Shown: positions 8,351 to 16,974, counted from the first letter of the stretch. The stretch is DNA of 58,879 bases from Chloroflexota bacterium (GCA_016210495.1 JACQUC010000016.1:1-58879); one strand, 5' to 3'. Notes: a model not told the origin generated them from the letters alone. Numbers and translations: made by a program.

Positions 8351-8468
8351 GCTCCATACAATATCATCACACAAAGAGGCGCTGGGCCGTCTAAGAGTGG
8401 CCATAGTATACAACAAGTTTGTCAAAAGGGCAAGTAGGCGGAAGCCTTGACTTGGTAATATGCGCGAG

Positions 8469-8540
8469 ATTGCGGAGATGCCTCCACGCCACCCCACCCC
8501 GGGGCGGACAGCGGACGTCCGCCCCTACGTTTCTGGAATG
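8469..8540 (-). repeat. REP-like hairpin repeat, subtype A
   Basis: Core GGGCGGAC-AGCG-GACGTCCGCCC followed by CTACG (8490-8529), flanked by ATTGCGGAGATGCC and TTTCTGGAATG. The flanks are divergent versions of the terminal inverted repeat seen at 8252-8350. Confidence 0.8.
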
Positions 8541-8568
8541 CCCCGCGGTCAGGTGTTTTCGGTAGCAT

Positions 8569-10545
8569 TCAGCGCATTGGCTCGATGGAGTACTGGTAAC
8601 TGGCCGGCTCGGTGGTTACCGGTGCGAGGGCGGAAACGACCAGGACGCCTCTCTCGAATTCGCGCCCGAAGCCGCGGATTATCCATTGGCCAGTCTGATC
8701 GTCGTTCAGTGGTAGGCTTTCCACCTCGGTCGCCGGGCCCACCTTGATGAGCTGAACACGAAACCTCTCGGGTAGTGCGTTGGTGGCCCTGATGAAGCCA
8801 TTGGCAGTCCAGCCCTGATCGGTCTCGGCGTCGTCGAGATAACTCATCTCGGGAATAGAGATGTCGTCCACGACGAAGCCAGGGCCGTTGTAGGCGTCGT
8901 CGGTAACGTATTCGAAGCGGATCAACACAGACTGGCCGGCGAAGGGTGAAAGGTCGATTTGCTCGTTAACCCAGGTGGGGACGGCGCCGCCACTCTTGCC
9001 GGTGTAACCGTAACCAAGGTTGTTGCCATTGGGATTGGCATCGGTGGTGTAGCGGCCGGGCAGGATGGTCCAGCTAGCTCCACCATCCGTCGAGACCTCG
9101 ACATAGGCGTAGTCGTAGTCCTTTTCGACGTCGTACCAGGTCCAGAAACTCAAACTGGCCTCATCGATACCGGACAGATCGAAGTAGCGGGTCAGATTAG
9201 TGTTCATAACGTCACCCCGGTTGCTCCACCACTGGGTCCGTCCGCTGTAGGGGTCGTTGGGCACGAGTTTCACCCTATTGGTGCCGGTGAAGATTATCGC
9301 GACGTCGGGTGAGGGCGGCCTAACCTCGAGGTAGTCGGCCGCGTACTGCTGGACGACAGCGGATGACTGTATGGGGAAACTATCGACAGGCTCGGCCTTG
9401 ACGCGAATGTCGAGATCCTTGTAGCCGAAATGTCCATCGCCGAGCGAGGGATTGTCGAGAAAGTTGGCCACAACCCAGGCCGCAAAGATGTCGTCGAAGG
9501 TCGTGGCATAGCCAAGTCGGTTGATGACGCGCTCCACGCCCGACATCCCACGGGCTTTCTCCATCAGCAATTCCTTGAGGGCCTCCTGGCCGCCATAGTG
9601 CTCGGAGAAGTAACTGAGAAACAGATAGGCCGCGCCGTAGTGGGGCAGCGTGTTGTCGTGGTCTTCGGCCCACGCGTTGAGCTGCGTGTCGGGCTTGGCG
9701 GCGAAAGAGCCGACGCTACTCGCTCCGCCGAAGCCGGTCAAGCGAACGGCGAACTCCGACAGACCTTCGTTGATCCAGGTGTCCTCGCTGGGATCGGCTG
9801 CCCATTGGATGCTGTGCTGCAACTCGTGAGCAATAGTGGCGTAATATGACGAAGTGCCCGGGCTGCCGCTGGCAAGGTTGACGTAGATCATTCTGCGCTC
9901 GTTGCTGAAGGGGTTGATAGCTGCCGGGTACTCGTCGGCGCTGCTATACCATCCAGGCGGCCCAGAGGCGCGGGTGTGCAGTATGGTGATGTGTGGATCG
10001 CCGTCCGGGCCGACGGGCCACTCGCGGATGAAGAAACGGAGGGCGGCGGCGACGATATTCGATTCGAAGACCTCGCCCGACTCGCGCAGCTTGTCGGTCG
10101 AAACGTTCTGGCCGTCCTGCACGTAGAAGTAGGCGTGCGGCGTAACCAACCGTAGAGTGGCGTTGACGGAGACGTTGGCCTTGGCATTGCGGTCTGCCAC
10201 CCAAAAGGCCTGGCTGTGTCCCTCCTGATAGCTGACGCCGCCTGGGCGTGCCGCCGGTGCGATCGGTTGGTCGGAGGTGGGTCTCAGACGGGCTCGCAGG
10301 CTGTAGAGGTCACGCCCCGGCGGGGTTTGTTTTACAGCAGCTTCCAAGAGAAGCTCGTCGGATAGAAATTGAGGCGACGGCAAGGGTTTATGCTCGACGC
10401 GCGGGGCTTGGGGAGACCCGGTTGAAGCTGCCGTTGCGCCAGAAGACGGCGGGGGAGGCGAGACCTGTGGAATGCAGCTCAAGAGTAGGAGTTGGGTGGG
10501 AAGAAAGAGGGCGACGATGGCGCGGGCAAGGCGCCCCCGCCCCAC
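8569..10545 (-). CDS. M6-like (immune inhibitor A type) metalloprotease lipoprotein
   Basis: 658 residues with the chosen start. Signal sequence ending in lipobox LLSC, Pro-rich linker, then a gluzincin peptidase domain: HELQH at about 240-244 with third zinc ligand in NEGLSEF (Glu260), and downstream ALKELL-type helices. The C-terminal part holds a beta-rich carbohydrate-binding/MAM-like region (DLSGIDEASLSFWTWYDVE, VSTDGGASWTIL, VLIRFEYVTDDAYNG, FVVDDISI) typical of immune inhibitor A peptidases. Start choice is uncertain: GTG 10545 gives a normal lipoprotein signal but lies inside a REP-like repeat (10534-10575) with no ribosome-binding site; GTG 10641, overlapping the pnp end, would add 32 residues. 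Follows pnp closely, so probably the last gene of the molybdopterin operon. Confidence 0.8.
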   Translation of the reverse strand: MGRGRLARAIVALFLPTQLLLLSCIPQVSPPPPSSGATAASTGSPQAPRVEHKPLPSPQFLSDELLLEAAVKQTPPGRDLYSLRARLRPTSDQPIAPAARPGGVSYQEGHSQAFWVADRNAKANVSVNATLRLVTPHAYFYVQDGQNVSTDKLRESGEVFESNIVAAALRFFIREWPVGPDGDPHITILHTRASGPPGWYSSADEYPAAINPFSNERRMIYVNLASGSPGTSSYYATIAHELQHSIQWAADPSEDTWINEGLSEFAVRLTGFGGASSVGSFAAKPDTQLNAWAEDHDNTLPHYGAAYLFLSYFSEHYGGQEALKELLMEKARGMSGVERVINRLGYATTFDDIFAAWVVANFLDNPSLGDGHFGYKDLDIRVKAEPVDSFPIQSSAVVQQYAADYLEVRPPSPDVAIIFTGTNRVKLVPNDPYSGRTQWWSNRGDVMNTNLTRYFDLSGIDEASLSFWTWYDVEKDYDYAYVEVSTDGGASWTILPGRYTTDANPNGNNLGYGYTGKSGGAVPTWVNEQIDLSPFAGQSVLIRFEYVTDDAYNGPGFVVDDISIPEMSYLDDAETDQGWTANGFIRATNALPERFRVQLIKVGPATEVESLPLNDDQTGQWIIRGFGREFERGVLVVSALAPVTTEPASYQYSIEPMR

Positions 10546-10575
10546 CCCGGGCGGACAGAGACGTCCGCCCCTACG
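10534..10575 (-). repeat. REP-like hairpin repeat at a gene start
   Basis: GGGCGGAC-AGA-GACGTCCGCCC then CTACG. It overlaps the 5' end of the M6-like protease gene and contains its likeliest start codon (GTG 10545). Confidence 0.8.
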
Positions 10576-10618
10576 CTTTCGCGTGTTGCACCAGCCCCCA
10601 CGCTTTCGTATCCAGGAA

Positions 10619-11452
10619 CTAACGGAAAGAATGCAATACACCTTTGATCAATGCCCCCAGCTTGGGACTGAGGTTCTGGCCGTGGGCCAGAACCTGCTCG
10701 TGGGTCAGGACGACGTGGCCGGTGCCCGTGGCCAGGTTGGTGATGCAACTTATGGCCAATACGCGCACGCCACATTGTGCGGCGACGATGACTTCGGAGG
10801 CCGTGGACATCCCCACGGCGTCGGCGCCGATGCCCTGCAGAAAACGCAACTCCGCCGGCGTCTCGTAGCTAGGCCCCCCAACCATCACGTAGATGCCCCT
10901 CTTGACGGGAAGTCCCATCTGCTTGCCAATCGAAAAAGCCAGGTCGGTTAGTTGCAGGTCGTAGGCACGCCCCATACTGACGAACTTGCCATCGGGGGCA
11001 CAGTCGTCTCCAACCAGCGGATTCAGCCCTGCCAACGCAGGCAAGTTGATGTGATCGCCGACAAGCATGAGGTCGCCGACGCGGAAAAAGGGGTTGAGCG
11101 CGCCGGAGGCGTTGGTAACAAACAGAGTCTCACAACCAATGGCGTGAAGCACTCGCACGGGAAAAGAGCACTGCGCCATCGAATATCCCTCGTAGTAGTG
11201 AACGCGGCCGCGCAGCGCCGCGACAACCTTGCCCTCGAGCTCCCCGACGACCAACTCGCCCCTGTGCCCCGGGACCGTGGGCTTGGGGCAGTTGGGGATT
11301 TCGTCGAAGGGGATGACGGTGCGCCCTTGGAGGTCGTCTGCCACATCGCCTAGGCCGGAACCCAATATGAGCCCGAATGCGGGTCTCTGAGGGACACGAC
11401 CCAGGACAGCCTCTGCGGCCTCTTGCACCTGTTTGGCCCGAGCCCCGGTCAC
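10619..11452 (-). CDS. Purine nucleoside phosphorylase (trimeric type)
   Basis: 277 residues; cleaves inosine/guanosine with phosphate in purine salvage. Seen: FGLILGSGLGDVAD phosphate loop, VPGHRGELVVG, RVHYYEGYSM, LFVTNASGALNP, VMVGGPSYETPAELRFL, ADAVGMSTASEVIVAA and ISCITNLATG, all signature regions of the trimeric PNP/MTAP family. The start GTG 11452 has GAGG five bases upstream and gives the usual family length; the frame is open to 11530, but that would overlap mobB by 50 bases. It lies between mobB and the M6-like protease. Base specificity (inosine/guanosine rather than methylthioadenosine) is assumed from the overall pattern. Confidence 0.9.
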   Translation of the reverse strand: MTGARAKQVQEAAEAVLGRVPQRPAFGLILGSGLGDVADDLQGRTVIPFDEIPNCPKPTVPGHRGELVVGELEGKVVAALRGRVHYYEGYSMAQCSFPVRVLHAIGCETLFVTNASGALNPFFRVGDLMLVGDHINLPALAGLNPLVGDDCAPDGKFVSMGRAYDLQLTDLAFSIGKQMGLPVKRGIYVMVGGPSYETPAELRFLQGIGADAVGMSTASEVIVAAQCGVRVLAISCITNLATGTGHVVLTHEQVLAHGQNLSPKLGALIKGVLHSFR

Positions 11453-11480
11453 GACCGCCTCGACCACAACTTCATAGGCA

Positions 11481-12173
11481 TCAATTGGCTCCGCCCTCTT
11501 CCTGGCTGCCGTCCTGGGCTCCCCCGACACGGCGGCGCAGCACGAGCGTGATCTGGCCGTTTTCGTCGGTGCCGTGCAGGGTGGAGATGATGGCTCGTGC
11601 GGTCCTACTCAATACGTCCTGGACGAAGGACTTCATCGGCACCCTGACGCCGTCGATGAGGAGAGTGGCCTCGTCGGAGCGGCGGCGACGCAAGAACCTG
11701 TACTCGAGCAACTCGGCCACGCCGGTGGCGTCGTCGAGGCCGAAGCGAGGTACTTTGAGATCGAAGTCGTTGTCCGTGACGAGGGCGACAAGCTCTCTCT
11801 CGTCGCAGAGCAGCTCACCGCTGTGCTCGCGGCGCGAGATCTCGATCTTGGGCTTGTTGCCTCGCTTGTAGCCTTCGGTAAGTATTATGTCAACATCTTC
11901 GCCTATCAAGAGGGCGATCTCATCCAGTGTTCTCTCTCGTTCAATACGCCTTACCGACGCCACCTTTTCAGGGGAAGAGATCACCACCACATCGCTGCCC
12001 GCTTCGCCAAGCTTCCAGCTATCCTTGCCGGGCTGGTCGATGCTGAATCCGTGCACGTCGTGTTTGACGACCCCCACCCGGTAGCCGCGCTGCGCCAGCT
12101 CGGGGATAAGCTTGACGAGGAAGGTTGTCTTCCCGGCATCCGACTTGCCCACCACAGAGATGATTGGAACCAT
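11481..12173 (-). CDS. mobB: MobB, molybdopterin-guanine dinucleotide adaptor, extended
   Basis: 230-residue P-loop GTPase that assists MobA in attaching GMP to molybdopterin. Seen: Walker A VVGKSDAGKTTF, VGVVKHDVHGF, GSDVVVISS, and ILTEGYKRGNKPKIE. The MobB core ends near residue 165; an extra 65 residues (EYRFLRRRRSDEATLLIDG through HGTDENGQITLVLRR) form a C-terminal extension not found in short MobB proteins. ATG 12173 starts ten bases after the stop of moeA. Part of the mobA-fdhD-moeA-mobB group. Confidence 0.9.
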   Translation of the reverse strand: MVPIISVVGKSDAGKTTFLVKLIPELAQRGYRVGVVKHDVHGFSIDQPGKDSWKLGEAGSDVVVISSPEKVASVRRIERERTLDEIALLIGEDVDIILTEGYKRGNKPKIEISRREHSGELLCDERELVALVTDNDFDLKVPRFGLDDATGVAELLEYRFLRRRRSDEATLLIDGVRVPMKSFVQDVLSRTARAIISTLHGTDENGQITLVLRRRVGGAQDGSQEEGGAN

Positions 12174-12183
12174 AGCTAACTCC

Positions 12184-13443
12184 TTATCCGCCTCCCAATT
12201 CTTCTGTCCAGTCCAGCATCTGCACCGTCACGAGATCTCCGTCGTCCACCTGGGCCACGTCCTCGGGCACGATAACAAGCCCATTGGCCAGGGCCATGGA
12301 CGTCAGGATGCCAGAGCCCTGAGGGCCGGTGAGGTAAGCGTGCCAATGGCCCTCGTGCCATTCGACACGGGCTCGATAGAAGCAACGACGTCCATCCTTG
12401 TTGTCAGCTTCGCCGTGCAGCACAGCCCGGACCTCGGGCTTGCGGAAATTGGTCTTGCCCATCATTTTCAGGATCGCCGGACGTCCAAACTGCTCGAAGG
12501 CGACCATCGAAGAAACCGGATTGCCCGGTAGGCCCAAGTGGGGCACTTTGCCGATGTGCCCGAAGGCGATGGGCTTGCCCGGCTTCATACGCACCAACCA
12601 GAAAGTGATCTCGCCCTCGGTGGCCAGCACCTTCTTGGTCACATCGTAATCGCCGACCGAGACGCCGGCCGTAGTTATCAGGAGATCCGCGTCCAAAGCC
12701 TGCTTGATCTTGGCCACGAGGTCGGCCTCGCGGTCTCCGGCGATACCGAGCAGCCAGGGGATGCCTCCATAGCGGAGCACCTGAGCGCCAACCGAATAGC
12801 TGTTGCTGTTGTGAATCTGGCCTCGCCGCAAAGGCTTGCCGAGCTCGACCAACTCGTCGCCGGTGGCAAGGACGGCGACCTTCGGACGGCGAACAACCCG
12901 GATGGTGGCACGCCCCAGGGACGCCAACACGCCGATTTCGGCGGGGCGAACTGGCGTGCCCTTCCTGATAATCAACTCGCCACGTCGAACGTCCTCACCT
13001 GCCTGGCGAATGTTGACGCCCTGCCCGGCCGGAACATAAACCGCTACTTCTGCCCGCTTGCCAGCCGTAGACGGCTGTTTAAGTGTCTCCACTTCGTCGG
13101 TGTGCTCGAACTGGACGACGGCATCGGCCCCTTTGGGAATCGGCGCCCCGGTCATGATGCGGATGGCCGTGCCTGGGCGCACCACCGTCTCGGTGGTGTA
13201 GCCAGCGGCCAGCTCAGCCACCACCCTGAGTCTCACAGGATTGCTGTGCGACGCGCCATGCGTGTCTTCGGCGCGGACGGCATAGCCATCCATAGCCGAG
13301 TTATCTAACGGAGGTATGTCGAAATCGGAATAGATATCCTCTGCTGTGACCTGGCCCAGGGCATCCAAAATAGGCTTCGTCTCGGGCTCGAGAACGGAGA
13401 CGAAGCTGAGAATTCTGCCGAGGGCTTCTTCAACGCTAATCAT
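12184..13443 (-). CDS. moeA: Molybdopterin molybdotransferase MoeA
   Basis: 419 residues; inserts molybdate into adenylated molybdopterin. Seen: SVEEALGRIL, PPLDNSAMDGYAVRA, IRIMTGAPIPKGADAVV, RPAEIGVLASLGRATI with VAVLATGDEL, TTAGVSVGDYD and HLGLPGNPVSSMVAFEQF, then the C-terminal domain. Start ATG 13443 with GAGGAAGAG upstream. A nearly identical ribosome-binding-site/start sequence is repeated at 13583-13605 on the far side of a repeat element (13499-13569), and the short open frame starting there ends with its TGA overlapping this ATG. Downstream genes follow at 10-30 bases. Confidence 0.95.
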   Translation of the reverse strand: MISVEEALGRILSFVSVLEPETKPILDALGQVTAEDIYSDFDIPPLDNSAMDGYAVRAEDTHGASHSNPVRLRVVAELAAGYTTETVVRPGTAIRIMTGAPIPKGADAVVQFEHTDEVETLKQPSTAGKRAEVAVYVPAGQGVNIRQAGEDVRRGELIIRKGTPVRPAEIGVLASLGRATIRVVRRPKVAVLATGDELVELGKPLRRGQIHNSNSYSVGAQVLRYGGIPWLLGIAGDREADLVAKIKQALDADLLITTAGVSVGDYDVTKKVLATEGEITFWLVRMKPGKPIAFGHIGKVPHLGLPGNPVSSMVAFEQFGRPAILKMMGKTNFRKPEVRAVLHGEADNKDGRRCFYRARVEWHEGHWHAYLTGPQGSGILTSMALANGLVIVPEDVAQVDDGDLVTVQMLDWTEELGGG

Positions 13444-13583
13444 ATGCTCTTCCTCTCTCCCCAACGCCGAGCTGGTTTTTGGGGGCAAATAGGCGGCGCC
13501 CCGCCCCACCCCGGGCGGACAGAGACGTCTCCCGATGGAATCGGGATCCCGGCTCGGGACGCCCCTACGGATTTGCTGATCAT
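13440..13583 (-). CDS. Possible 47-codon leader ORF before moeA
   Basis: Open frame starting at ATG 13583 behind GGGGAAGAGCAAGAG and ending in TGA 13442-13440, which overlaps the moeA start (ATGA). It reads straight through a REP-like repeat (RAGIPIPSGDVSVRPGWGG), so the peptide is probably meaningless. The start region looks like a duplicate of the moeA start region. If translated, it would couple ribosomes to moeA across the insertion. Nothing shows that the peptide itself has a function. Confidence 0.3.
   Translation of the reverse strand: MISKSVGASRAGIPIPSGDVSVRPGWGGAPPICPQKPARRWGERKSI
13499..13569 (-). repeat. REP-like repeat, long subtype A, at moeA 5' end
   Basis: GGGCGGACAGAGACGTC followed by an extra palindromic insert (CCCGATGGAATCGGG / TCCCGGCTCGGGA) and CGCCCCTACG. 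The left flank TTTTTGGGGGCAAAT resembles the flank of the copies at 5342 and 47341. It is bracketed by near-duplicate copies of the moeA start region (13433-13465 and 13573-13605). Confidence 0.75.
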
Positions 13584-13767
13584 ATGCTCTTGCTCTTCCC
13601 CAAATACCAGCCTTGACGGACTAATGTGCCGTCCTGGCTAGTTTACGTACGAAACTGGTCATTATTCCCCAATTTGCTGCCTAGAGAACGACCCTCTCCG
13701 AAGGAGTCCGGAGTCCTTCGGACACCCTATCCCTCTCCCAGAGGGTGAGGGGACAGGACGCTCGCCC
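13584..13767. other. fdhD-moeA spacer with palindrome
   Basis: No gene. An interrupted palindrome at 13697-13722 (TCCGAAGGA, eight-base loop, TCCTTCGGA) is followed by CCCTCTCCCAGAGGGTGAGGGG (13733-13754), a second GC hairpin that runs into a degenerate GCCCCTACGAG repeat end at the fdhD stop. These may attenuate or process the transcript between fdhD and moeA. Confidence 0.55.
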
Positions 13768-14562
13768 CTACGAGACAGCCATCAGTCGATAGCTGTGCGA
13801 ATAGACGAGCATGCGCTCGCCGCGAGCGTAGCCGACGAGGGTGATCCCAAGCTGATCGGCAAGCCTTGTCGCTCGGTCGGTGGCAGCGCTCCGGGAAACC
13901 ACGATGGGCACCTGCATTCTGGCCGCTTTGACAAGCATTTCAGAAGACAGCCTGCCGGTAGTAAGCAAAATTCGATCTCTGGTTGGCACGTCCAACAGCA
14001 TGCACGCGCCCTGGATCTTGTCCAGCGTGTTGTGGCGTCCGACGTCCTCGGCGGCGACCAGGATGTCCTCCGGATCGCAAAGCGCGGAGGTGTGCACGCC
14101 ACCACACTGTCGATACAGGGTTGCACGCTCGTGCAGCTTCTTCATCAGGCTCTGCACGTGGCTTGGAGCGACGACCAGGTCTGACTGGACTTTCGGCAAG
14201 CCAAGGGAGTCGATGGCAAAAGCGACGCCGCCGCCACAGCCGGTAGTGAGCACGCGTCGCGTCGGCAGCTCCGGGAGCGGCACTGCCAGCCGGACGTCCA
14301 CGGTTTCGTCTTCGTCACACACCCTTATCAGCGCCACATCGGCAAGGCTCGTTATGAGCCCCTCGAAGTAGAGGAAGCCCACGACGAGGCAGTTGAGCTT
14401 GCTTGGCGTACACAGAATGGTCACCCATTCTTTCTGGTCCACGTAGATCGAAAGGGGCTTCTCGAGCACAAGCTTGCGCTCCACCTCAGTCCAGTGGCCG
14501 TGGTCGAAAACGGCCACTGTCATATCCGAGGAGGCGCCGAGCGGATCTGCAGCAGGTTGCAC
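13768..14562 (-). CDS. fdhD: FdhD, formate dehydrogenase sulfurtransferase
   Basis: 264 residues; passes sulfur from a cysteine desulfurase to the molybdenum cofactor of formate dehydrogenase. Seen: EKPLSIYV, NCLVVGFLYFEGLI, VLTTGCGGGVAF, GGVHTSALCD, AEDVGRHNTLDKI, LLTTGRLSSEML and PIVVSRSAATD. The first catalytic cysteine is present (Cys109), but the second position of the CxxC loop of the Escherichia coli protein is Gly here; this single-Cys GCGGG form is plausible for a subgroup. GTG 14562 has AAGGA eight bases upstream. No formate dehydrogenase gene lies in the window. Confidence 0.93.
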   Translation of the reverse strand: MQPAADPLGASSDMTVAVFDHGHWTEVERKLVLEKPLSIYVDQKEWVTILCTPSKLNCLVVGFLYFEGLITSLADVALIRVCDEDETVDVRLAVPLPELPTRRVLTTGCGGGVAFAIDSLGLPKVQSDLVVAPSHVQSLMKKLHERATLYRQCGGVHTSALCDPEDILVAAEDVGRHNTLDKIQGACMLLDVPTRDRILLTTGRLSSEMLVKAARMQVPIVVSRSAATDRATRLADQLGITLVGYARGERMLVYSHSYRLMAVS

Positions 14563-14578
14563 GGAACAATCCTTCCTG

Positions 14579-15175
14579 TCAATCTTTTTTACTGCGCCGC
14601 GCGAATTCCCGTCTTGCCTTCTCCAGGTCCTCGCGCGTGTTTATATTGAAGAAGGTCATCCTTTCCGGATCAAAGCGGTCGATCTCTGGCTCATCGAGGT
14701 AACGAACGCGAGCCTGGTCCAAGAGATCGATGATTTTGAAATTGTTGTCCGCTAGCAACGACTGGATGGGCTCGATGCAGGCCTTGGAATAGATAGCGTG
14801 CAGCGGCTCGAAATAGCTGGCCAGGCGAGGCATAACCACGTCGCAGCCGTCGGCGCACTGGCGCATATGAATCAGTAGATCCAGATTGAGAAACGGCATA
14901 TCGCACGCGACCACCAGACTGTGGGAGTCGTCGGAAACCAGCAGACCGGAGAGAATTCCTCCCAGCGGCCCCGTTCCAGGCTGGACATCGCCAGTCAGCC
15001 GTGCGGGCAAGCTTTCAAACAAGTGTGGTGAGTTGGTGACGATGATGACGTCGTGGGCAACAGCAGCCACGATGTCCAGCACCACCTCGATCAGCCTCCT
15101 GCCGCCGATCTCGAGCACTGTCTTATCGGTGCCCAGGCGCCGACTCCTTCCTCCCGCCAGAATAATACCGTTCAC
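14579..15175 (-). CDS. mobA: Molybdenum cofactor guanylyltransferase MobA
   Basis: 198-residue nucleotidyltransferase that adds GMP to Mo-molybdopterin. Seen: IILAGGRSRRLGTDK at the N-terminus, PGTGPLGGILSGL, VVACDMPFL and FFNINTREDL. Start GTG 15175 follows GGAGG at five bases; the frame is open to 15256 but that stretch holds the promoter. First gene of the molybdenum-cofactor operon, divergent from the binding-protein gene at 15335. Confidence 0.93.
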   Translation of the reverse strand: MNGIILAGGRSRRLGTDKTVLEIGGRRLIEVVLDIVAAVAHDVIIVTNSPHLFESLPARLTGDVQPGTGPLGGILSGLLVSDDSHSLVVACDMPFLNLDLLIHMRQCADGCDVVMPRLASYFEPLHAIYSKACIEPIQSLLADNNFKIIDLLDQARVRYLDEPEIDRFDPERMTFFNINTREDLEKARREFARRSKKD

Positions 15176-15191
15176 TTTGACCTCCGGACTA

Positions 15192-15220
15192 ATTTTAACA
15201 TACCGGGGACGAAGTACAAA
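15192..15220 (-). promoter_or_regulatory. Promoter of the mobA operon
   Basis: On the minus strand: TTTGTA (15220-15215), 17 bases, TAAAAT (15197-15192) with an upstream TG giving an extended -10. It is close to the GTG start of mobA, so the leader is only about ten bases. Confidence 0.55.
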
Positions 15221-15239
15221 GTAAGCCACCGCTGCCGGG

Positions 15240-15268
15240 ATGACATTCTGTGGCAACGGTGATACAAT
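15240..15268 (+). promoter_or_regulatory. Promoter of the binding-protein/ATPase operon
   Basis: ATGACA at 15240-15245, 17 bases, TACAAT at 15263-15268, with TG at 15260-15261 forming an extended -10. It is back-to-back with the mobA promoter. Confidence 0.7.
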
Positions 15269-15334
15269 AAGCTCAGAAAGGAACCCCGTGGGTGGAATGC
15301 TCCCGGCAAAATAAATGTTCGAGGTGGCGGAAAG

Positions 15335-16945
15335 TTGATCCGTTACAAAAAGATCTCACTGTTCGTATTGGTTCTCTTTACCATCGCCATTCTGACCGCG
15401 TGCATTGGCGCGCCAGGTTTCAATCCTCTGGGGCAGACCGGCGCTTCGGGGAAAGGCAGCCCGGCGCAGGGTGGTGTTCTCAGGCTATCCGGCATGGAGC
15501 CCCAGACGCTCGATCCCAGCGTCGTGGGCGACGTCGGCTCTTTTCAGTTCATAGGACAGATCTTCAGCGGTCTAGTCACGCTTGACGACAAGCTGGAGGT
15601 AGTGCCGGACATCGCGACGAGGTGGGACGTTAGCCCGGATGGCATGACCTACACATTCTCGCTACGAAGTGACGTAAAGTTCCATGATGGAACGCCTGTG
15701 ACGGCGCGGGATTTCAAATACAGCTTGGAACGAACGACCGATCCAAGAACGCGGTCACAGGTGGCCGCGACGTATCTGGGGGACATCGTCGGCACCTACG
15801 AGAAGATTGCCGGCGGGGCCGCGGAGATCTCGGGGGTGCAGGTTGAGGACGATTACACGCTGGTTTTGCAGATAGACGCTCCCAAAACCTACTTCTTATC
15901 CAAGCTCACCTACCCGACGGCGTTCGTAATGGATAGAAGCAACGTGGAGACCGGCAGGAACTGGTGGGAGCGGCCGAACGGAACGGGCCCTTTCAAGCTC
16001 AAGAATTGGGTCAAAGATGACAGCATCGTGCTGGCGCGAAACGATTTGTACTACGGCAAAAAGCCCAACCTCGACGAGGTAAACGTATACGTTGGCGGCG
16101 GTCCACCGGTGACGATGTACGAGCGCGGAGAACTGGACGTGGTAGACGTCGGGCTGGCCGATATCGAACGCGTCACGGACAGGACGAGCGCGCTCAACAA
16201 GGAGCTGTCGGTCCAGCCCGAGCTGAGCTTGAGCTACATCGGCTTCAATAATAACATGAAGCCGTTTGACGATCCCAAAGTCAGAGTGGCCTTCCACTAC
16301 GCGACCGATAAAGATAAAATAGCGAACGTCCTTTTCAAGAAAACGCGTTCAAAGGCCAACGGTATCCTGCCGCCGGGAATGCCGGGATACAACAAGGATC
16401 TCAAGGGTATACCCTTCGATTCACAGAGGGCCAAGGCGTTGCTTGCCGAGTCGTCCTACGGTGGCCCCGACGGACTGCCGGAGATCGTGCTCACGGTTTC
16501 CGCCGGAGGCAGCTCGATAGGCGAGAGCTTTGCCGAGATGTACAAGCGCAACCTGGGCGTGGACGTCAATGTCCAGCAGGTAGACGAGGGCTTCTTCGAC
16601 GATCTGGAGGCGGGTGCATACCAGATGTTCTTCACGGGCTGGATAGCGGATTATCCCGACCCCCAGGACTTTCTGGACGTTTTGTTCGATAGCCAGAGCA
16701 ATGGCAACTACACCGGATTCAGCGACGTCGAAGTGGATCGGCTGCTCGATGCGGCCCGGGTGGAAAGCGATCATGACAGTAGGATGGAGCTCTATCGCCA
16801 GGCTGAGTCTCTTATCGTGGAGCTTTCGCCGGCTGTCCCTATGTATCACGACGTCGCCTACACGCTGACGAAACCTTACGTGGCTGGATTCGCGCGGTCG
16901 CCCCTGGGTATAATGTTGCTCAGGGATGTGGAGATTCAGAGATAG
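15335..16945 (+). CDS. Oligopeptide-type ABC binding lipoprotein (OppA/DppA)
   Basis: 536 residues; SBP_bac_5 family. Seen: lipoprotein signal with lipobox LTAC, GGVLRLSGMEPQTLDPS, VVPDIATRWDVSPDGMTYTF, LRSDVKFHDGTPVTARDF, PNGTGPFKLKNW, NNMKPFDDPKVRVAFHYA and the C-terminal DVAYTLTKPYVAGF. Start TTG 15335 has GAGG ten bases upstream. Ligand unknown; the family binds peptides, nickel chelates, sugars and others. It is followed by two ATPase genes but no permease genes. Confidence 0.9.
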   Translation: MIRYKKISLFVLVLFTIAILTACIGAPGFNPLGQTGASGKGSPAQGGVLRLSGMEPQTLDPSVVGDVGSFQFIGQIFSGLVTLDDKLEVVPDIATRWDVSPDGMTYTFSLRSDVKFHDGTPVTARDFKYSLERTTDPRTRSQVAATYLGDIVGTYEKIAGGAAEISGVQVEDDYTLVLQIDAPKTYFLSKLTYPTAFVMDRSNVETGRNWWERPNGTGPFKLKNWVKDDSIVLARNDLYYGKKPNLDEVNVYVGGGPPVTMYERGELDVVDVGLADIERVTDRTSALNKELSVQPELSLSYIGFNNNMKPFDDPKVRVAFHYATDKDKIANVLFKKTRSKANGILPPGMPGYNKDLKGIPFDSQRAKALLAESSYGGPDGLPEIVLTVSAGGSSIGESFAEMYKRNLGVDVNVQQVDEGFFDDLEAGAYQMFFTGWIADYPDPQDFLDVLFDSQSNGNYTGFSDVEVDRLLDAARVESDHDSRMELYRQAESLIVELSPAVPMYHDVAYTLTKPYVAGFARSPLGIMLLRDVEIQR

Positions 16946-16974
16946 GAGAATCTGAGGATAAGTGGGGGAGGATG

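Larger units (their letters stand above)
8201..8568. other. Intergenic region with two REP-like repeats
   Basis: No gene is supported. It holds the repeat copies at 8252-8350 and 8469-8540. The stretch between them (8351-8468) is AT-richer than its surroundings (TATACAACAAGTTTGTC) and shows no coding signal. Confidence 0.6.

Noticed and set aside
12538..13308. 256-codon open frame on the plus strand opposite moeA
   Set aside because: Antisense to moeA, composition mirrors that gene, no domain or start signal.
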